Made by a program: the position numbers and the translations under genes
Origin: Cycas panzhihuaensis
Taxonomy: Eukaryota; Cycadophyta
Length of the DNA: 64,000 nucleotides
Direction of reading: 5' to 3'
Assembly (NCBI GenBank): GCA_023213395.1
Contig: CM041465.1
Coordinates: forward strand, 89,783,741-89,847,740
The notes under the pieces: model-generated
The model's database searches: none
What the model was told of the DNA's origin: nothing
Seen by the model: the letters and a program-made list of their open reading frames with translations, nothing else
In this document: positions 34,565 through 48,169 of the stretch, piece after piece
Layout: the number at the start of each line of letters is the position of its first letter
Numbering within the stretch: the first letter of the stretch is position 1

Positions 34565-36740
34565 TATTGTTGATTACATTTTCCTATTAGGCTTACACAG
34601 ATCCATTGATGTCTCTCACTCATAATTCATATAAGGTTGAGAGCTTATTTGAGAGCTTTATTTTGCATTAAAGAGCTTTAAATTTTATTATTTTATATAT
34701 TATTGTATCTTCTATGTGTCTAGAATTACATAGGTAAAAAAGATTTATTTATGAAGTCATTTGAATGCTGAAACAACTCCAAACTATATTTTAAAAGCCA
34801 AAATTTTGTAAAAACAATTACAGTCTTTGATTTCAATGAAATTTGATATGCAGGGTTGTCTAATCAAGAGGAGTAATTTTATCTTTTGGAGCATCTTCAG
34901 ATTTAACTTGTAATAGCCACATTTGGTTCAAATATATTTTTTATCTATTTAAAAGATCTACTACTAATTTATTTAGTTCTAATTATTTTTTCTAAAATTT
35001 TTTAAGGGTTTTAGTATATTTAAATAAAATATCTATTTTAGATCTGGTCTCATTAAATTTCATTAAGTATTAAGTGTGAATTTCTGCAAAAAATATCCAA
35101 ATTCAAGCATGCAATTTAGGGTATTTTTCCTCAATGAAATTCTTTAAATCTAAGGTTATAATCTAAAAATTTTTTAAGGGCTTTAGTAGATTTGTGTCTC
35201 AAGAAAAATTTGAGACTTATTTCATCAAATTTCATCCACTAGTTAATGAGAATTTTATAGTTTTCTGACAAATGCTAATTTGCTTATTCAACCATGTAGA
35301 AACATTTTGAGGGCATTTCAAGTAATTTCTTAGCCATTTTTTGAGTTATTGTAGAAGGAAATTTTGATGTACATATCGAAATAAAGATTTTGACATATTA
35401 AAGTTTGGATTTTGAGACAATAAATCTGGTAAAAATGTTTTGTGTCTTTTTCAAAAATTTAACTTCACTATCTTATCAAAAATGTCATTCTGAGCACTTT
35501 TTTCTTCTATAATAAATTCAAATTCTATCATCCAGGCCTTCATATTTGTATTTTTTATATAATTCTACCCATTTATTATTATTTATAAATTTTGTGAAAT
35601 AAAATCATAAAATAGGAAAAAATAGCATGCTCTTAGATTTAACAAAATCATTATTTTAGTGGTAAGTTGATCTACTTTTTGGTCTTTTGTGGCTTTTGGA
35701 TTAAAATTTCTAAAATTATATTTAGAAACATTATACTAAAGTAAGGGAAACCTTGGATCAAAAGAAACATCTAGTTCTGCTACTAAAGCTAAAATATTCT
35801 TTCTATTTGTAGAAGGTATAAAGTGAACACATAAAATTGTAATAGCAATAAGCATGCATAGAAGACAAGCAAGTATTTGGCATCTTTCTATTTTATTTTT
35901 AAGTTCAAGTTATTTAAAAATAACTTGCACTCTTTCCTAAAAGGAATCTCATCTATATGTCTTATACCACTATCTTTTGACCTATGTGCACACTCACCTT
36001 AGTTAAAATAGACCATAATTGGCCAAAGTTTGAGCCCTAAGGGAGGTGTTGGTTTCATACAAGGTTTGTTCTTAACTAGAATAATGGTGGAGGGATAGAT
36101 TATCCATACATATGACCTCCAATCAGGGATAATCTTGATAACCACCTAGAAAAACTAAAAACTCTAATCAAGATTAAAATATAATTGATCCAATGTCTAT
36201 CATAGCCATGGGATATACGCGTACCACCTTTTGAGGTTAGGTATATCACTACTCATTAGTGAATGGGATGAGGACTAGCAGTACCTAGGCTCTATGTTGT
36301 CTCAATAATGGTGTAGGTATCATGGGTGAAGGCCCTAATATATATACTAGAATCCTCCTTAGGCATTGACACCTCAACTACTTTGGAATTTAGATAAAGG
36401 TTTGGGTTTAATCATATATCCTACATCACACTTGGTTTTTAGTTGTGTACACCCACATACTAGCTCCTACATGGGTATAATCTTAATTATATGATTACAT
36501 AACACATCATTTATCTTTGTGATCCTTATACTACCATTTGTACATATTATCATTGCCACTTATACATATCATCAAACCCTATTATGTCAGGAGTATTTTC
36601 CATAAATATTAGTGGCTTATTATCATTACTTGTTATTTAATCATATTTCCCCATACTATGACAGGTGTATTAGCCACATGCATTAGTGGCATTTTTATTT
36701 ATTATTTCTTCACTATCTCTTTTACTTCATCATCTTCACT
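34565..36740 (+). other. F2 copy 1 leader
   Basis: About 2.2 kb of untranslated leader, collinear with 49490-52196 of F2 copy 2. No ORF or domain. Blocks such as 'GCATTGACACC' (36363) and 'CTATCTCTTTTACTTCAT' just before gag recur in the other copy. Confidence 0.75.
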
Positions 36741-37800
36741 ATGTCTTCTAAGTTTAAGTATAACATGAACTTCATCTTGAAAGGGAAAGATAATTGGGAT
36801 CTATGGTATTCTAAAGTCAAGGACACTGCTATATACGAAGGCCTTTGGAGAGCCCATCTATAACGTACACCTATCATCCTTGTGATAACAACAACACCTA
36901 CCTCTAGAGGAACCCCACCTATAGCTCTAACAAATCCTATAGTTAAATTACAATGGCAAATTGGTGATGAGAATATTCGTGTAGGTATTCTATTGGTGAC
37001 TAATCACTTCTTAGAAAATCTAATTGATGAAGAACAATATGATATAACTTGGAAAGTCCTTGAGGTTCTTAAAAAAAAAATTGATGCAAAGTCTAACCTT
37101 GAATTTGTTCATCTAATCTTAAAGATTAACAAGATAAAGATGGAAAAGGGATATGCACCTTAAATAATCAACCTCTTTCAACCAATCAAATAAGTAATAG
37201 ACAAGAATTTTAAGACCCAATATATTACATGGGTATTCCTCATACAATCATATTTACATATACCTGATTATAAGAACTTGCTTGGGAGTCTTTAATCAAG
37301 TGGAACATTGAAGATGCTTAACTTTGAAACTCTTACAGAGAAGTTTATAAATTTTGATAAGACCTTTCATACTAATTTTGTAACTTTAGATTCTTTTCTA
37401 AATGTAGCTTTTGATGTGGAAGAAGAAGTATATTTCTTAAAGAATTAGGGTCCTTCTTGTGGTAGAGGAAATTACCGGGTAAGGGGTAGAGGATGAGGTA
37501 GAGGAAATTGACCACTATATCAACAAAACCCTCAATAATAGTAACCTATATAGTCTTAAGGCCAAGCGCCATCTTTTAATATAAGACATTTAGGTAAAAC
37601 TAGTAATTTAAGGACTAGGAATCAGATTATCATATGTGAAAGGTATAACAAGAGAGGACACCTTGTAAAGGACTATTGTATACTTACAAACAAGCTACCC
37701 AAGTATCAATAGAAATATAAGGCTCATAATATTGATGAAGCATATGAAGAACAATTTAGTGGTGTAGGTTTTGCTTAAGTATACATCAAAAGACTTGAGG
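36741..37800 (+). pseudogene. F2 copy 1 gag with CCHC knuckle lost
   Basis: Starts MSSKFKYNMNFILKGKDNWD (copia gag N-terminus). The open stretch 36882-37163 covers 'LVTNHFLENLIDEEQYDITW' and 'EVLKKKIDAKSNLEF'. An Arg/Gly-rich segment (37460-37510) precedes the zinc knuckle near 37645, read CERYNKRGHLVKDY: two of the three Cys are Tyr (TGT to TAT). F2 copy 2 keeps both Cys at these places. Confidence 0.82.
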
Positions 37801-38560
37801 GATCCTTATCAGTAGAAGCCATTGATCAAACTAAGAGGTATTTTGAATCCCATTGTGGATATGCTACCTGTGATCTTAAATTACTAATGCAAACCCCTCT
37901 TGGAGTTGCAAATGATATAACTTAAAACACCTCCTCATGGATCATGGATACATGAATGACACAACATATGACCTGCAATCATGATCTATATCAAACTTTT
38001 GATTCCAATGTATATGGTGTCATTCACATAGATGATAAATCCCAAGAACCAGTTGAAGGTATTAGAAACATATGCTTGAAACTCTTAGTCTTGAGAGATT
38101 TTTCATTACTTGATGTCTTGTATATTCCTAATCTAAAATAAAACCTACTCTCCTTATCTACTCTTGTCTCTTATGAATTTAATCTTAGTGTTTCCACAAA
38201 TTACTAGACTCTCTAGGTCATTCACCCTCTAACAAATCAAGTGGTCTTTATTAGAGTGCTTACTAGTAAATTATTTAGATTGAATGACTTCCTATTTTCT
38301 AAAACCAACTGTTCTCAAAGCCCTTGTGCTGATGAAGACATTGCCTTTAATACCACTTTAAGACACTCTAAGCTATCCTAAGATGCTCTGTGACATGTTC
38401 ACATGGGCCACATTCATATTAATCAACTTAGAGATCTTTATCACACCCTTCCAAGTCTACCCAAGTTCTCCTCCAAGCCCTTTAAATGCAAATCCTGTAT
38501 TATAGCCAAATCTCATATATAGACTTTTACCGATAGTTAGTGGAAATCAAGTCATCCTCT
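37801..38560 (+). pseudogene. F2 copy 1 protease and GAG_pre-integrase
   Basis: 'SWIMDTXMTQHMT' near 37940 is the protease motif W-I-M-D-T-G-A-T-Q-H-M-T with a stop at the Gly position. 'DVLYIPNL' near 38115 and the His/Cys segment (GHIHINQLRDLYH ... CKSCIIAKSH, 38405-38515) follow. Confidence 0.82.
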
Positions 38561-39690
38561 TCAATTAGCACACTCTGATCTATACAAACTAATGCCCATT
38601 CCATTATTAAAGTAGAAATTATATTACATATACTTCATTGATAATTTTACCAAGAAAGTATGGGTGGTTTTTCTGACCAAGAAAGATGAGGTATTTGGTA
38701 TCCTTAAAGTCTTTAAAACTCATACCAAAAATGAGTCAGGTTATCAGATTAAGTGTCTCTAAATAGATAACAATAGGGAATATATCTCTATTGAGTTTGA
38801 AAACTACCTACGAGATAATGACATCAAGCCTCACACTATAATAGTAGGCACCCCTAACAGAATAGAGTTATCAAGCCATGAATAGGTCTATTATGAATAT
38901 GGCCTGAGCTATGTTGGTTTATAAAAATGTACCTACTTACCTGTGGGTGAAAGCAATTTGGATAAATTTTTACTATATCAATGCTATCAGCCCATCTAAA
39001 GTAGGAACTTCTCCTAATGAAAGTGGACTAGATAGACCCTACTACCTACCACTTCAGACTATTTAGCTCAACATGTTATGCTTATATAGTAGATGGAGAT
39101 AGAAATAAACTCCAGCCCAAGGCCCTTAAAGGCATCTTTATTGTATATCCTAGGGATAAGAAAGGGCACAAGGTCTTTATACCTTCATAGTAAAATATTA
39201 TCATCACTAGAGACATGGTGTTTACTAAAATAAAGGATCAATTATTATGATTTGACTCCAAAATACCAAATTATTATTATTATGGTACTACTTAATATGA
39301 TATACAGATTTTAAACTTTAGGGGTGGAGACACTCAAGAGTTACTCAAACTATTGAAATCTGACAATAGAGCCATGGAGGATAGTAATTGTGACTCTAAA
39401 CTAATGAATGCACATCATACACCACCATTCAAGAACAACAGAGTTGACAAAGGTAAAGTACTTGTAGATGGATCATACTCTCCAAATACATTAATATCCT
39501 CCTTGATAAATATACAAAATGATACTTTTTAGGATCCAAATAAAAACTATGTAATTAGAAAAATGAAGACCTCATTCCTAACTCAAGGTTCTCATGAAGC
39601 CTGTCAGCTAAATAAGGATATATGACCTAATAAGGTAGGCAAAATTAGAACTAGAAGTGCTTACAGAGCTAAGATGCAAAAATCACTCTC
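38561..39690 (+). pseudogene. F2 copy 1 integrase
   Basis: 'LAHSDLYKLMP' (first Asp), 'YFIDNFTKKVWVVFLTKKDE' region, 'IDNNREYIS' (second Asp) and 'ELSSHE' (Glu). These are followed by 'FSSTCYAYIVDGDRNKLQPK' near 39065 and a variable linker to RT. Stops and frameshifts are frequent. Confidence 0.8.
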
Positions 39691-41190
39691 CATTAAGCTA
39701 GAATCGATAAAACTACATCTTACATTCAATGAAGAGCCCCTCTTATACCAAGAAGTTGTAAAACACATAGCTTGGGGAGATGCCATAAATGAAGAGTATC
39801 AATCTCTTATTGAAAATAGTACATGGAAGCTCATCGACCTACCACTTGGAAGAAAGATAATTCAAAACAAATGGATGTATGAAAATAAATATAGATCTAA
39901 TGATACCTTTGAAAAATACAAGTGAGGTTGGTATCAAATGGATTTATGTAAAGAGAAGGCATCGACTACATTGAAATTTTTTTACCTATGATTGAGTGGC
40001 TCATAATTAAAACTCTTGTGGCCTTGGCAGCTCAACAAGGCTAGAAGATTCACCAACTTGATTTGAAAATCACATTTCTTAATGGTGATCATGAAGAAGA
40101 AATCTATATGGTTAAACCTGAAGGATTTGAGATTGTTGGTCAAGAGCATAAGGTGTGAAAGCTCAAAAAGTCCTTGTACAGCCTTAAACAAGCCCCTCGT
40201 GCTTGGTTCATCAAGTTGTCAGAAAGAATAAGGAAACTTGGATATGAGGTTTGTGACTACCAAGATATTGATGCAACATTATTCATAAAATGCTAAAAAA
40301 ATAAAGTCACTTATCTCTTAATCTTTATAGACGATATGCTATATAATGTGGAATAATAAACAGACAATCGACCAACTAAAGAAGGGCTTAGCTAAAACAT
40401 TTAAATTATCTAACCTTGGGTTAATGAAATACTACTTAGGGATTGAAATCACTCAGAAAGATAGCAAAATCTTTCTTTCTCAAGAAAAGTACATTAATGA
40501 TCTTCTAACAAAGTTTCAGTTGGAAGATGCTCGACTTGCAGCCACTCCAATAGAACCTAATACCAAACTAGTAGTTAGCAGTAATGATCAAGAGATAGAT
40601 GTAACACTTTATAGATAACTTATATGGAGTCTCATCTATACTACTAATACAAGATCTGATATTACATACTCTATCGACATTCTTTCTTATTACATGACAA
40701 ATCCTAAGTAGAATCACTGGTAAGTAGTAGTACAAGTGTTGAGGTACCTTAAGATGACTAGCAAATATGGTCTGCTATATGAACCTAATTTAGAGTTTAA
40801 ATTATATGTATATATAAATTCAGACTTTGCCAAAGATAAAGACACAGGGAGATCCATATCCAGGTATACAACATTTCTTAGAACAACACCAATATCATGG
40901 AGATCCATGATAGTAAAAGATAATTATAGACTCAACTACCGAAGTTGAATATATTATTATTTCTAAGACTAAAAAAGAGATGATATGGCTAAGAAAATTA
41001 TTGAGAACATTAAATATCCACATGGCTAAGAATCTTGTATTTCATTATAATACCAAACATATCAATACTAAAGTCCATAGGATTTGAGAACTGGTTCAAG
41101 ATGAAACAATTCAACTAGAATACTTTCCCATAACAAATCAAGTGGTTGATATATTTACTAAACCACTACAAAGAGTGAAGTTTGAATAGT
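39691..41190 (+). pseudogene. F2 copy 1 RT and RNase H
   Basis: RT from 'YQEVVKHIAWGDAINEEYQS' (39750) through 'NSTWKLIDLPLGRKII'. The active site is LIFIDDML near 40325 (FIDD), then 'LGLMKYYLGIEITQKD' and 'LSQEKYINDLLTKF'. The connection and RNase H run 40620-41160 (TTNTRSDITYSI, 'MLRYLKMTSKYGLLYEP', VVDIFTKPLQ near 41150). The last segment ends at a TAG near 41190. Confidence 0.85.
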
Positions 41191-41636
41191 TCAAAAAGTA
41201 GTTGAACCTTCGAGCCTCCATCTCTGACTAATTGGAGGAGATGGTCATAGGATCAACATACTCTGTCTCATTCATAAAAATCCCATGTAGGGGTAGAAGG
41301 ACAATAGTAAGTCTCTACTTTGTCATATTTGTAAAAACCCCTTGTTGGCACATAAGGATAAGGATTATACTAGTCTTAGAAAATTAGAACCTATGAAAAC
41401 CCAAAAGGGTATGGGAGATGACCAAATGGTATATAGGGACTCAACAGATCAAGCTATACATTTAAGTTGCTTGGCTATTAGGTTACATCATAAGCCACTT
41501 TAGCTATTTTGATTTATAAAGGGGGTTATAGATCTTAGAAACTCTATGGGTAGTATTATTTATAATTTTAATATAATAATGAGGCTCAAATAAATACCTC
41601 ATAGAATAGATTTTATCATAATGACCTTTTACTATT

Positions 41637-41647
41637 AAGGGGAGGAT
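41637..41647 (+). promoter_or_regulatory. F2 copy 1 polypurine tract
   Basis: AAGGGGAGGAT directly before the 3' LTR. Confidence 0.8.
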
Positions 41648-41961
41648 TGATGGATGTTAATCAATCAAGGTTATTAAATTAATTAGATAAATTATATGAA
41701 GGTGACTTTAGGTTAGATAAGTCACATAGTTAAATGCAATATCATTTACATTTAAGTGTGATTTTGGGATCATGTTATTAGGCAAGAAACTTCTCTAAAA
41801 ACTCTAATGCACATCCTTTGATATATAAAAATAAATGTAAAGGGGAGAGAAATAATTCTCACCTCTTATTTTTACTCTCAATCTTATTCTCTCTATTTTT
41901 CTCTTCTTATGTGTCATTGCTTTAGTGTAGTGGATTGTGGAACTAGATCCTTCACCCAACA
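41648..41961 (+). repeat. F2 copy 1, 3' LTR
   Basis: 314 bp, TG...CA, followed by TTTTA, the second half of the target duplication. Confidence 0.92.
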
Positions 41962-41966
41962 TTTTA

Positions 41967-43629
41967 TTTTTCTTTCAATAACTAAACCCAAGTTCTTTTT
42001 TAGTAAACATCAATCAAACTCATGAAGTACTTTACCTCAAAGAATCACAAGGTATCCATTAAAACATATAGATTTATATGCACCATATTAAGTGGCTCTT
42101 TTACTTTCCAACTTCTTTTTTGAAAAGCTTCTTAATGATTCTTTCTAAGAAAGCATCCTTCATATACTTCTTGCACTCCTTTAATAAAGGGAAGTCCAAT
42201 AGTGTTTTTTTAATTATTATTATTAGAATTAGACTTATAAATTTTAAGTGCCCAATTCTAAGACACCTTAACTATGGTTTTTAGAGATTCACTTGCAGGA
42301 AAAATAAATTTAAACAATCTATCTTAAGTCATGTGCTCTTTATCAACTATGAATACTCTAATTGATTTATCATGAATGATACATTCTCCATTGTAAAACA
42401 CTAGTCTATAGTTCTATCCCATCATTTATCCAATTGAAAAAAGATTATTTTTTAAAGATGGTATGTGTAAAACATCACAAATATTTTTGGTTTCTCTATT
42501 TGTTGCTTTAATTATTACTATGCCTTTTTCCTATCACTTTAGAAAATATTTTTATCTCCAAATATGACCTTCCTCATATAAAAGTCAAGTTTTTTGAACC
42601 ATTTATCTTTATAACACATGTAGATAGCCAGCTAAGATCTATATACAAGCAATCATTTTTGTCATATGTTAACAAAATAGATAGGAATAATTTCTCATTT
42701 TTTTCTTGTTTATCCTATAATTGAATTAGCTTCTTTCCTCTCAAACTCTAGTTTCTTGAAAAATATTAACTTTCTGCATGCCTAAATTATTTGTAATAAC
42801 TACATTGGAAATTGCTCCTACCCCTTCCTCTACTTCTTTGGCTCCAACTTATGCCACATTCTCCAAAATTAGGATAGTTGGCTCTACTTCTTATTCTAAA
42901 ACTCTAATCTCTATCTCTCCAACTTAAGGCATTACCTCTTTAATTTGATGATTGACCTCTCTAAATTGATGTTCCATGTTGATCCCCTCTCATCTTTACC
43001 TTGGTGGTAAATGATTACTCTAAACTTTCATTTGCATTCTTAGTTTTTTCTTCAACTACAAGTTATAAACCATTAAATTCATAAGTTTACATCTTTTAAA
43101 GGTCTTTGGATACTTCTATTCCTTTTTTAATTGTGTCAATTCTTTTAATTTAACCAACACTTCAAAGGATCTTTTAATAATCCTTTACTCAATTATGTCT
43201 TTACCCAATGTTGTCGTTTGATTGATTAAGTCTTTGATTTTAGTGATATAGTCATTTATTGATACACTTGCTAATATTTTGTTGTTTTAAAACTTAGTCC
43301 TTAGATTCTAAAGTTTAGTAATTGCACTTGCTTAAATATTTTCTAATATGTCCCATGTCTCTTTGGTTGTATCAACAACACTAACTCTAAGAATTATACA
43401 TTCTCCCAAAGTTAAAAAGATAATAGAAAGAGATTTGTTATCTTTCTTTTGATTTTTTTTTAACTGATTTAATTGTTTGTTAATGCTTATTTGCCCTAGT
43501 TTTATATATCCATTTTTTACAACAAAACCACAAGTCACATAATCAATAAGGGTTTTTTACGCCTATTCTAATTAGTATAATTTATTCCAAAAATTTTGTT
43601 GTGATAAGATTACCACTTGTATTTACCAT
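41967..43629 (-). pseudogene. Copia element 4: gag, protease and integrase N-terminal part
   Basis: Continuation on the - strand of the element cut at 34237. From high to low coordinate: probable gag start at 43629 (MVNTSGN...), open stretch 43538-43332 (MTCGFVVKNGYIKLG, 'VVDTTKETWDILENI'), which is a DUF4219/UBN2-type gag. Then come decayed gag and protease, and integrase up to 'LLKEKXKVFEKFIKFKTMIEKQ' at the F2 boundary. No intact motif of the protease was found. Confidence 0.7.
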
Positions 43630-45741
43630 GGTTGCACTTGAATGCTAAGCAAGAAATAAAATATAAATTCCTTATAATATGGGATGTAATCAAAATTTTC
43701 AAATGCTAGTAACCCCTCAAAACTTGGGATGCAATAACTACATATAACTCAAGAACACAAGTATCAATGATCCCTTAAAACTTAGGATACAAAACAACCA
43801 TCAAACACATCATATAATCCCTCAAACTTAGGACATTATGCATGGAATAATGCATCAAGAAAAGCTTTATCTCTTTAAAAGATAAGATCACCTTCTATCT
43901 CTTCTTTTGACTATCCCTTATAGTAGGGCCTTTTTTTGTCTTATTTATCTTCATCGCAAATGGGATTAAGCCACTATTAAGAAATGATCATTTTTATTAA
44001 TATAAGAGTACAAAGGCTTTTTTTTTTTGTTTTTGCCTATAATAAAAATATCTTCATTAATCATCTCATAAGATTCTAGAATTTGATATGAATAACATTA
44101 TAAAGCTATCAATACCATGTTTGTATCGAACATATTCTACAATATCAATTTTATAATGGCTTGAAAAAAAAATAAAGAAGGCTTATTGAAATTTATTTTA
44201 AAAACTAATTTTTTATATTTCAAAAAACTATTAACATATGTAGTTTCATATTGGATTGTTTATAGGCATCTATGATTCAAGTTCTCACAGTGAATGGGTT
44301 TGTAATTATTTAGGCAGTCAATTTTGTGAAGAGACTATCATTTTCAAGTATCTGCCTTTTGAGGAAAGATGATATGGTCATTTGGTATACCCTATTTTAT
44401 TCATCCTCTAAAATGATACTCATCTGGTGCATATGCCTTTATATCTATGCAATGGTTAATGATTTCCTTTTTTAGCTTTCCTTACCTCTAAATTTCCTTA
44501 GTATTTTATACTATGAGAAATGATAAACTCTTATTGATACACACTCTATGTTCACACTTATTGAGGTGCATCATAGAGATGCAAATTTTGGATGGTGTTT
44601 CTTTTGATGTGATATTAAGCAAAAGTATTACCATTGTTGGAACCAGTGGTAATGAAAATCTATTATAGTCAAGCTTTTGTATCATTTTTTTGACACTTAA
44701 TTAGGAGTTTTCACAAAAAATGAATAACACTCATGCTTACAATATGATGGAAACATAGTAATGAAGTAAGATAGCAAATATTTAAGAGGCTCTACTAGGG
44801 TTTCTTCACTTGAATAGTTGTGGCATTGAGATTGCTTCTAAAGAGCTCTTCTCAATGAAAATCTAGGATTTTAGGTGTCTCTAGGTCCAAGATTTTAATT
44901 AGAGAGGTATCTTTTCATTCTCAAGGTTTTTCCAATGGAATTATCATCTCTTATAGTCAAGAATAAAGGTTTTGGTAGCTATGGCTTATAGAAGAGACTA
45001 TTAATTCTTTACTCTCGCATTTAAAGCTAGTTGTTAGGGATTAATATTATATGTGGTTAGAATACTAAAAAGGGTATATATTCTACTCTAGGCATTGATT
45101 TTGCTATGGGTCTCTATTATATTTTATGCACTAGGAACCACTAGATTTTTTAAGAAGTTGAAGACCCTCCCTTCCATATATTTTGCATGACAAAGTGATA
45201 TAGGTTATTATATTAGATCTCTCTGGGGTGATACTACCCTAACATTTGATCAATTACTTTTCTCTATGTCAGATCATGGCTTAAGAATGATTAAGTAAAG
45301 GAAATTATAATTTCTTTATTTCAAGTTAACATTAAGCCATTATTTCATACTTTGGATGGTAATCCATTTAGTCTTTAATTCAATTTAAAAGGTTGTTAAA
45401 TATTATAGTGGTTATAAAAGCTTTTGGTTATTCAAGAGTTCTTTCCTTAAGAGGGTATTAAGCTAAATCAAAGACTATATATAATCATGTATCCTCTCAT
45501 TGGGCTCTATAGTTTTTGGATCCTTATGGATTTTGATTTGGGGTTTTACCAAGGGTGAGCTCTAGGCTAATAGAGCTTGAAGACTACAAATTCCTTTTGA
45601 GGCAATTATATTCTAGTTGAATTACTCAAGATAGTTTTATAGAAACTATCCACTCACTTCACTAAAAACTTCATATTTTGGATAGCATATTTCTAATCAA
45701 CCCCTTTCTATTTACTACTTTTTATATTTTTCTATGGTATC
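43630..45741. other. Unassigned region left of solo LTR copy 4
   Basis: On the - strand a PBS-like CATGGTATTGATAGC (about 44103-44117) may mark the leader/5' LTR boundary of copia element 4, but no LTR partner could be aligned. Beyond 44200 I recognise no coding on either strand. AT-rich with a T-run at 44013-44030. Confidence 0.4.
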
Positions 45742-46354
45742 TATTGGGTATATGATAATAATGTATAAGAAGGCTAACATTTTGACTTATTTTTGGCATG
45801 GTTTTCCCTACTAACTTTCTCAGGGGGTGCAGGAGGGATTACCTCCCCACTATTGTTGTTAGGGAGTCTAGGGGGGATGGCAATAGCTATGGAGCCTCCT
45901 CTTGGCAAAGGATCAAGGGCAGTACCCCTGAAATAAAATTTTAGGATTCAAAACCTATCAAACAGTAAAGAAAATCATAGTTGTTTATCAAAAGGCCCTA
46001 TATCTGATGGTTAAGATTTTGTACCTTCTTATTATATTCTTCATACAACTCAAATTGGGTTATTTCTTGGTGTTGTTGTTGCTGAGAGACCTCTATGGTA
46101 TCCATTGTATAATTTTCTATTTTTCATAAATAAACATTAATGCCTTTCTTGTGTGGATGTTTCCCTAGCATCCTACTAAGGTTTTACCATGTTAAATATG
46201 ATGTACTTGGTAATGTGTATGCTTTTATGTATGTGTTGAATGATCTCTAGTTTACATACTTGTATTTAGTTATAGTTTTGAATATTATTCTTATTGAAAA
46301 ATAGAATAGATCTTAGTGGATGGTTTGGTTATTTAGAACTAGGTTTTCTCAACA
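45742..46354 (+). mobile_element. Solo LTR, family S, copy 4
   Basis: 613 bp, start TATTGGGTATATGATAA (TG to TA), end GGTTTTCTCAACA. Perfect duplication GTATC at 45737-45741 and 46355-46359. It is the most diverged copy (the C/G block at 45830-45930 is rearranged), but keeps 'TGTGTGGATGTTTCCCTAGCA' near 46155. Confidence 0.9.
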
Positions 46355-46639
46355 GTATCTATATTTTTTTATTAAAATAATCTAAGTTCATCTTTTTAGA
46401 ATAATGAGGGAGGGTGAAAATCCCTCTTGATTATCCTTTAGAGATATTTTAATAGTGATTAAGTGTAATAATCCTATATCCCCATCAAAATCTCTATCTC
46501 TTAAGGATTTATTAAACCAAGATTTGAAAAATTCACCTAATTCAAAATCTAAATTAAATAGATGTTGGAGGAAATCAATTTCAAACCTTAGAATCAAACT
46601 CTTATCATAAACCTTCAAACATGAAGTAGATTATTTAAG

Positions 46640-47990
46640 TAATAATTCTTTGATATGTAAATTCTTATGAATTTAGCCTTCAAAAGTTGGGCTAAAAAAT
46701 TGGATCAAATATGGATAGGAAATCAAGCTAAAACTCAAAGGAGATATAACATCAAGCTAGGACTAAAGGGCTTTTGTACAACTATTTTTGCTTCTCAGGG
46801 GGATAGGAATAAGGTTTTTGAAGGAGGACCATATTTTATAAACTTATATAGCCTCTTCATGAGGTTTTGGATGCTTGGTTTTGATCTAAGTAGAGAAGAT
46901 CTCCCAATAGCCACTATTTTAGTGTCAAACTCTACTCTCTTCCCCTTGAATTTTAGAATAAGGACATCTTGAAGGAAATTGGTGACTCCCTAGGTTCTTA
47001 TATCAAAGCCTTTAAGATCACTCTATGAAAACATTACATAATCTATATTAAGATTTGTGTTTATATGAACTTATTAGTTCCACCTCCTAAGGTAATTATT
47101 CTTGAGTTTGAAGGTGGGGAATAGGTGTAATAGGTTGATTATAAGTAAATCCCCTTTAAATGTTATGTCTATCATATGTATGTTCATTTGTAAAAATATT
47201 TCTCAAATAACAAGCCTATAAATAATGAGGATATTATAGATCTTGACAGATTTCAAAAAATCAAAGCAAAAATTGTAAAGGTAGTAAAATATAGATGGAA
47301 AAATCTAACCACCCTTCCACTAATACTAATATTTTTTATGCTCTCAAAGTAGAGTATTAGGAAATGAAGCAAATATACTTTAATCTACTTTAGAGATTCA
47401 ACCTATGGCTATGGAATCTCTAAGTACTATTCTTATGAAAGAGTAAAAAAGGATACATGGAGAACCACAGAAGAATATTGATCACTTTGAGTCTCAAGGA
47501 ATTAATAATGTTGAGGGCTTCTATCATGCCTTAGGTACCATGACTCTATACCTAAAGGGTCCTAGGCAGATTAATAACACTTTGTTAGATGGAAAAATAA
47601 ACTCAATTCAAGGAGAAAAAAGTTTCTCCTCTAAATAGGCACACTCATGATCTTATCAATAGCAAACTCACCAAGGATGAAATGGACCTTTCATATCCCA
47701 CTAAAGGATCTTTTATTATGAAGGAAAATAATATGATTAGAATCAAAAAGCTCGAGATGATTACATTAACCAGATACTTGGATCCCTTTAAAAAATTGCT
47801 TTAGAGGGAAGCCCATCATAAATACCCACTCTTGTTTCTTAAGAAAGGGAAACTAATTCAACTAGGATATTGAAGGGGAACAAATCAATTTTAAAAGACA
47901 CTAAAAACCATAAAAGCAAGGAAAAGTTAGATGAAGTTAAGATAGAGTCTATTCAAGCTATAAGATCTAAGGGTACCGGGATTATCAAGT
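46640..47990 (+). pseudogene. LINE ORF1 (DUF4283-like)
   Basis: The open stretch 46667-46972 reads MNLAFKSWAKKLDQIW, 'LGLKGFCTTIFASQGDRNKVFEGGPYF', 'LFMRFWMLGFDLSREDLPIA'. This is the plant LINE ORF1 DUF4283 pattern (gGff-i-F ... eDa-kvl-gGPyf ... l-l-W-pgFd). The later part (47000-47990) is decayed. It is on the same strand and just upstream of a LINE endonuclease. Confidence 0.75.
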
Positions 47991-48169
47991 TGGATATTAA
48001 ACCTATTAGTTGTATAATCTAAAGAGAGGAAACTCCCAAATGTAAAAATAGAAGAAAAACAAGTTTAGAGAAACTATTAGATAAGGGACAATTTCTAGTT
48101 GAATTAAGTTTATCCTAGCCTCCTTAGGAGAGTTTTCTCTAGTAAAAAGATAATCCCCAACCATGAGGA

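Larger units (their letters stand above)
34237..41961 (+). mobile_element. Complete Ty1/copia element, family F2, copy 1
   Basis: 7,725 bp with LTRs 34237-34550 and 41648-41961 (314 bp each, TGATGGATGTTAAT...CACCCAACA) and perfect target duplication TTTTA at 34232-34236 and 41962-41966. Both LTRs share a duplication 'ttagataaattat' that the other F2 LTRs lack, so they are a true pair. It has a PBS, a 2.2-kb leader, gag-protease-integrase-RT-RNase H order and a PPT. The frame is broken by stops. It sits inside the integrase of copia element 4. Confidence 0.93.

Noticed and set aside
45742-46354. Possibility that the C/G-rich block is a host regulatory island
   Set aside because: The same block recurs in all four family S LTRs, with target duplications at each, so it belongs to the LTR.
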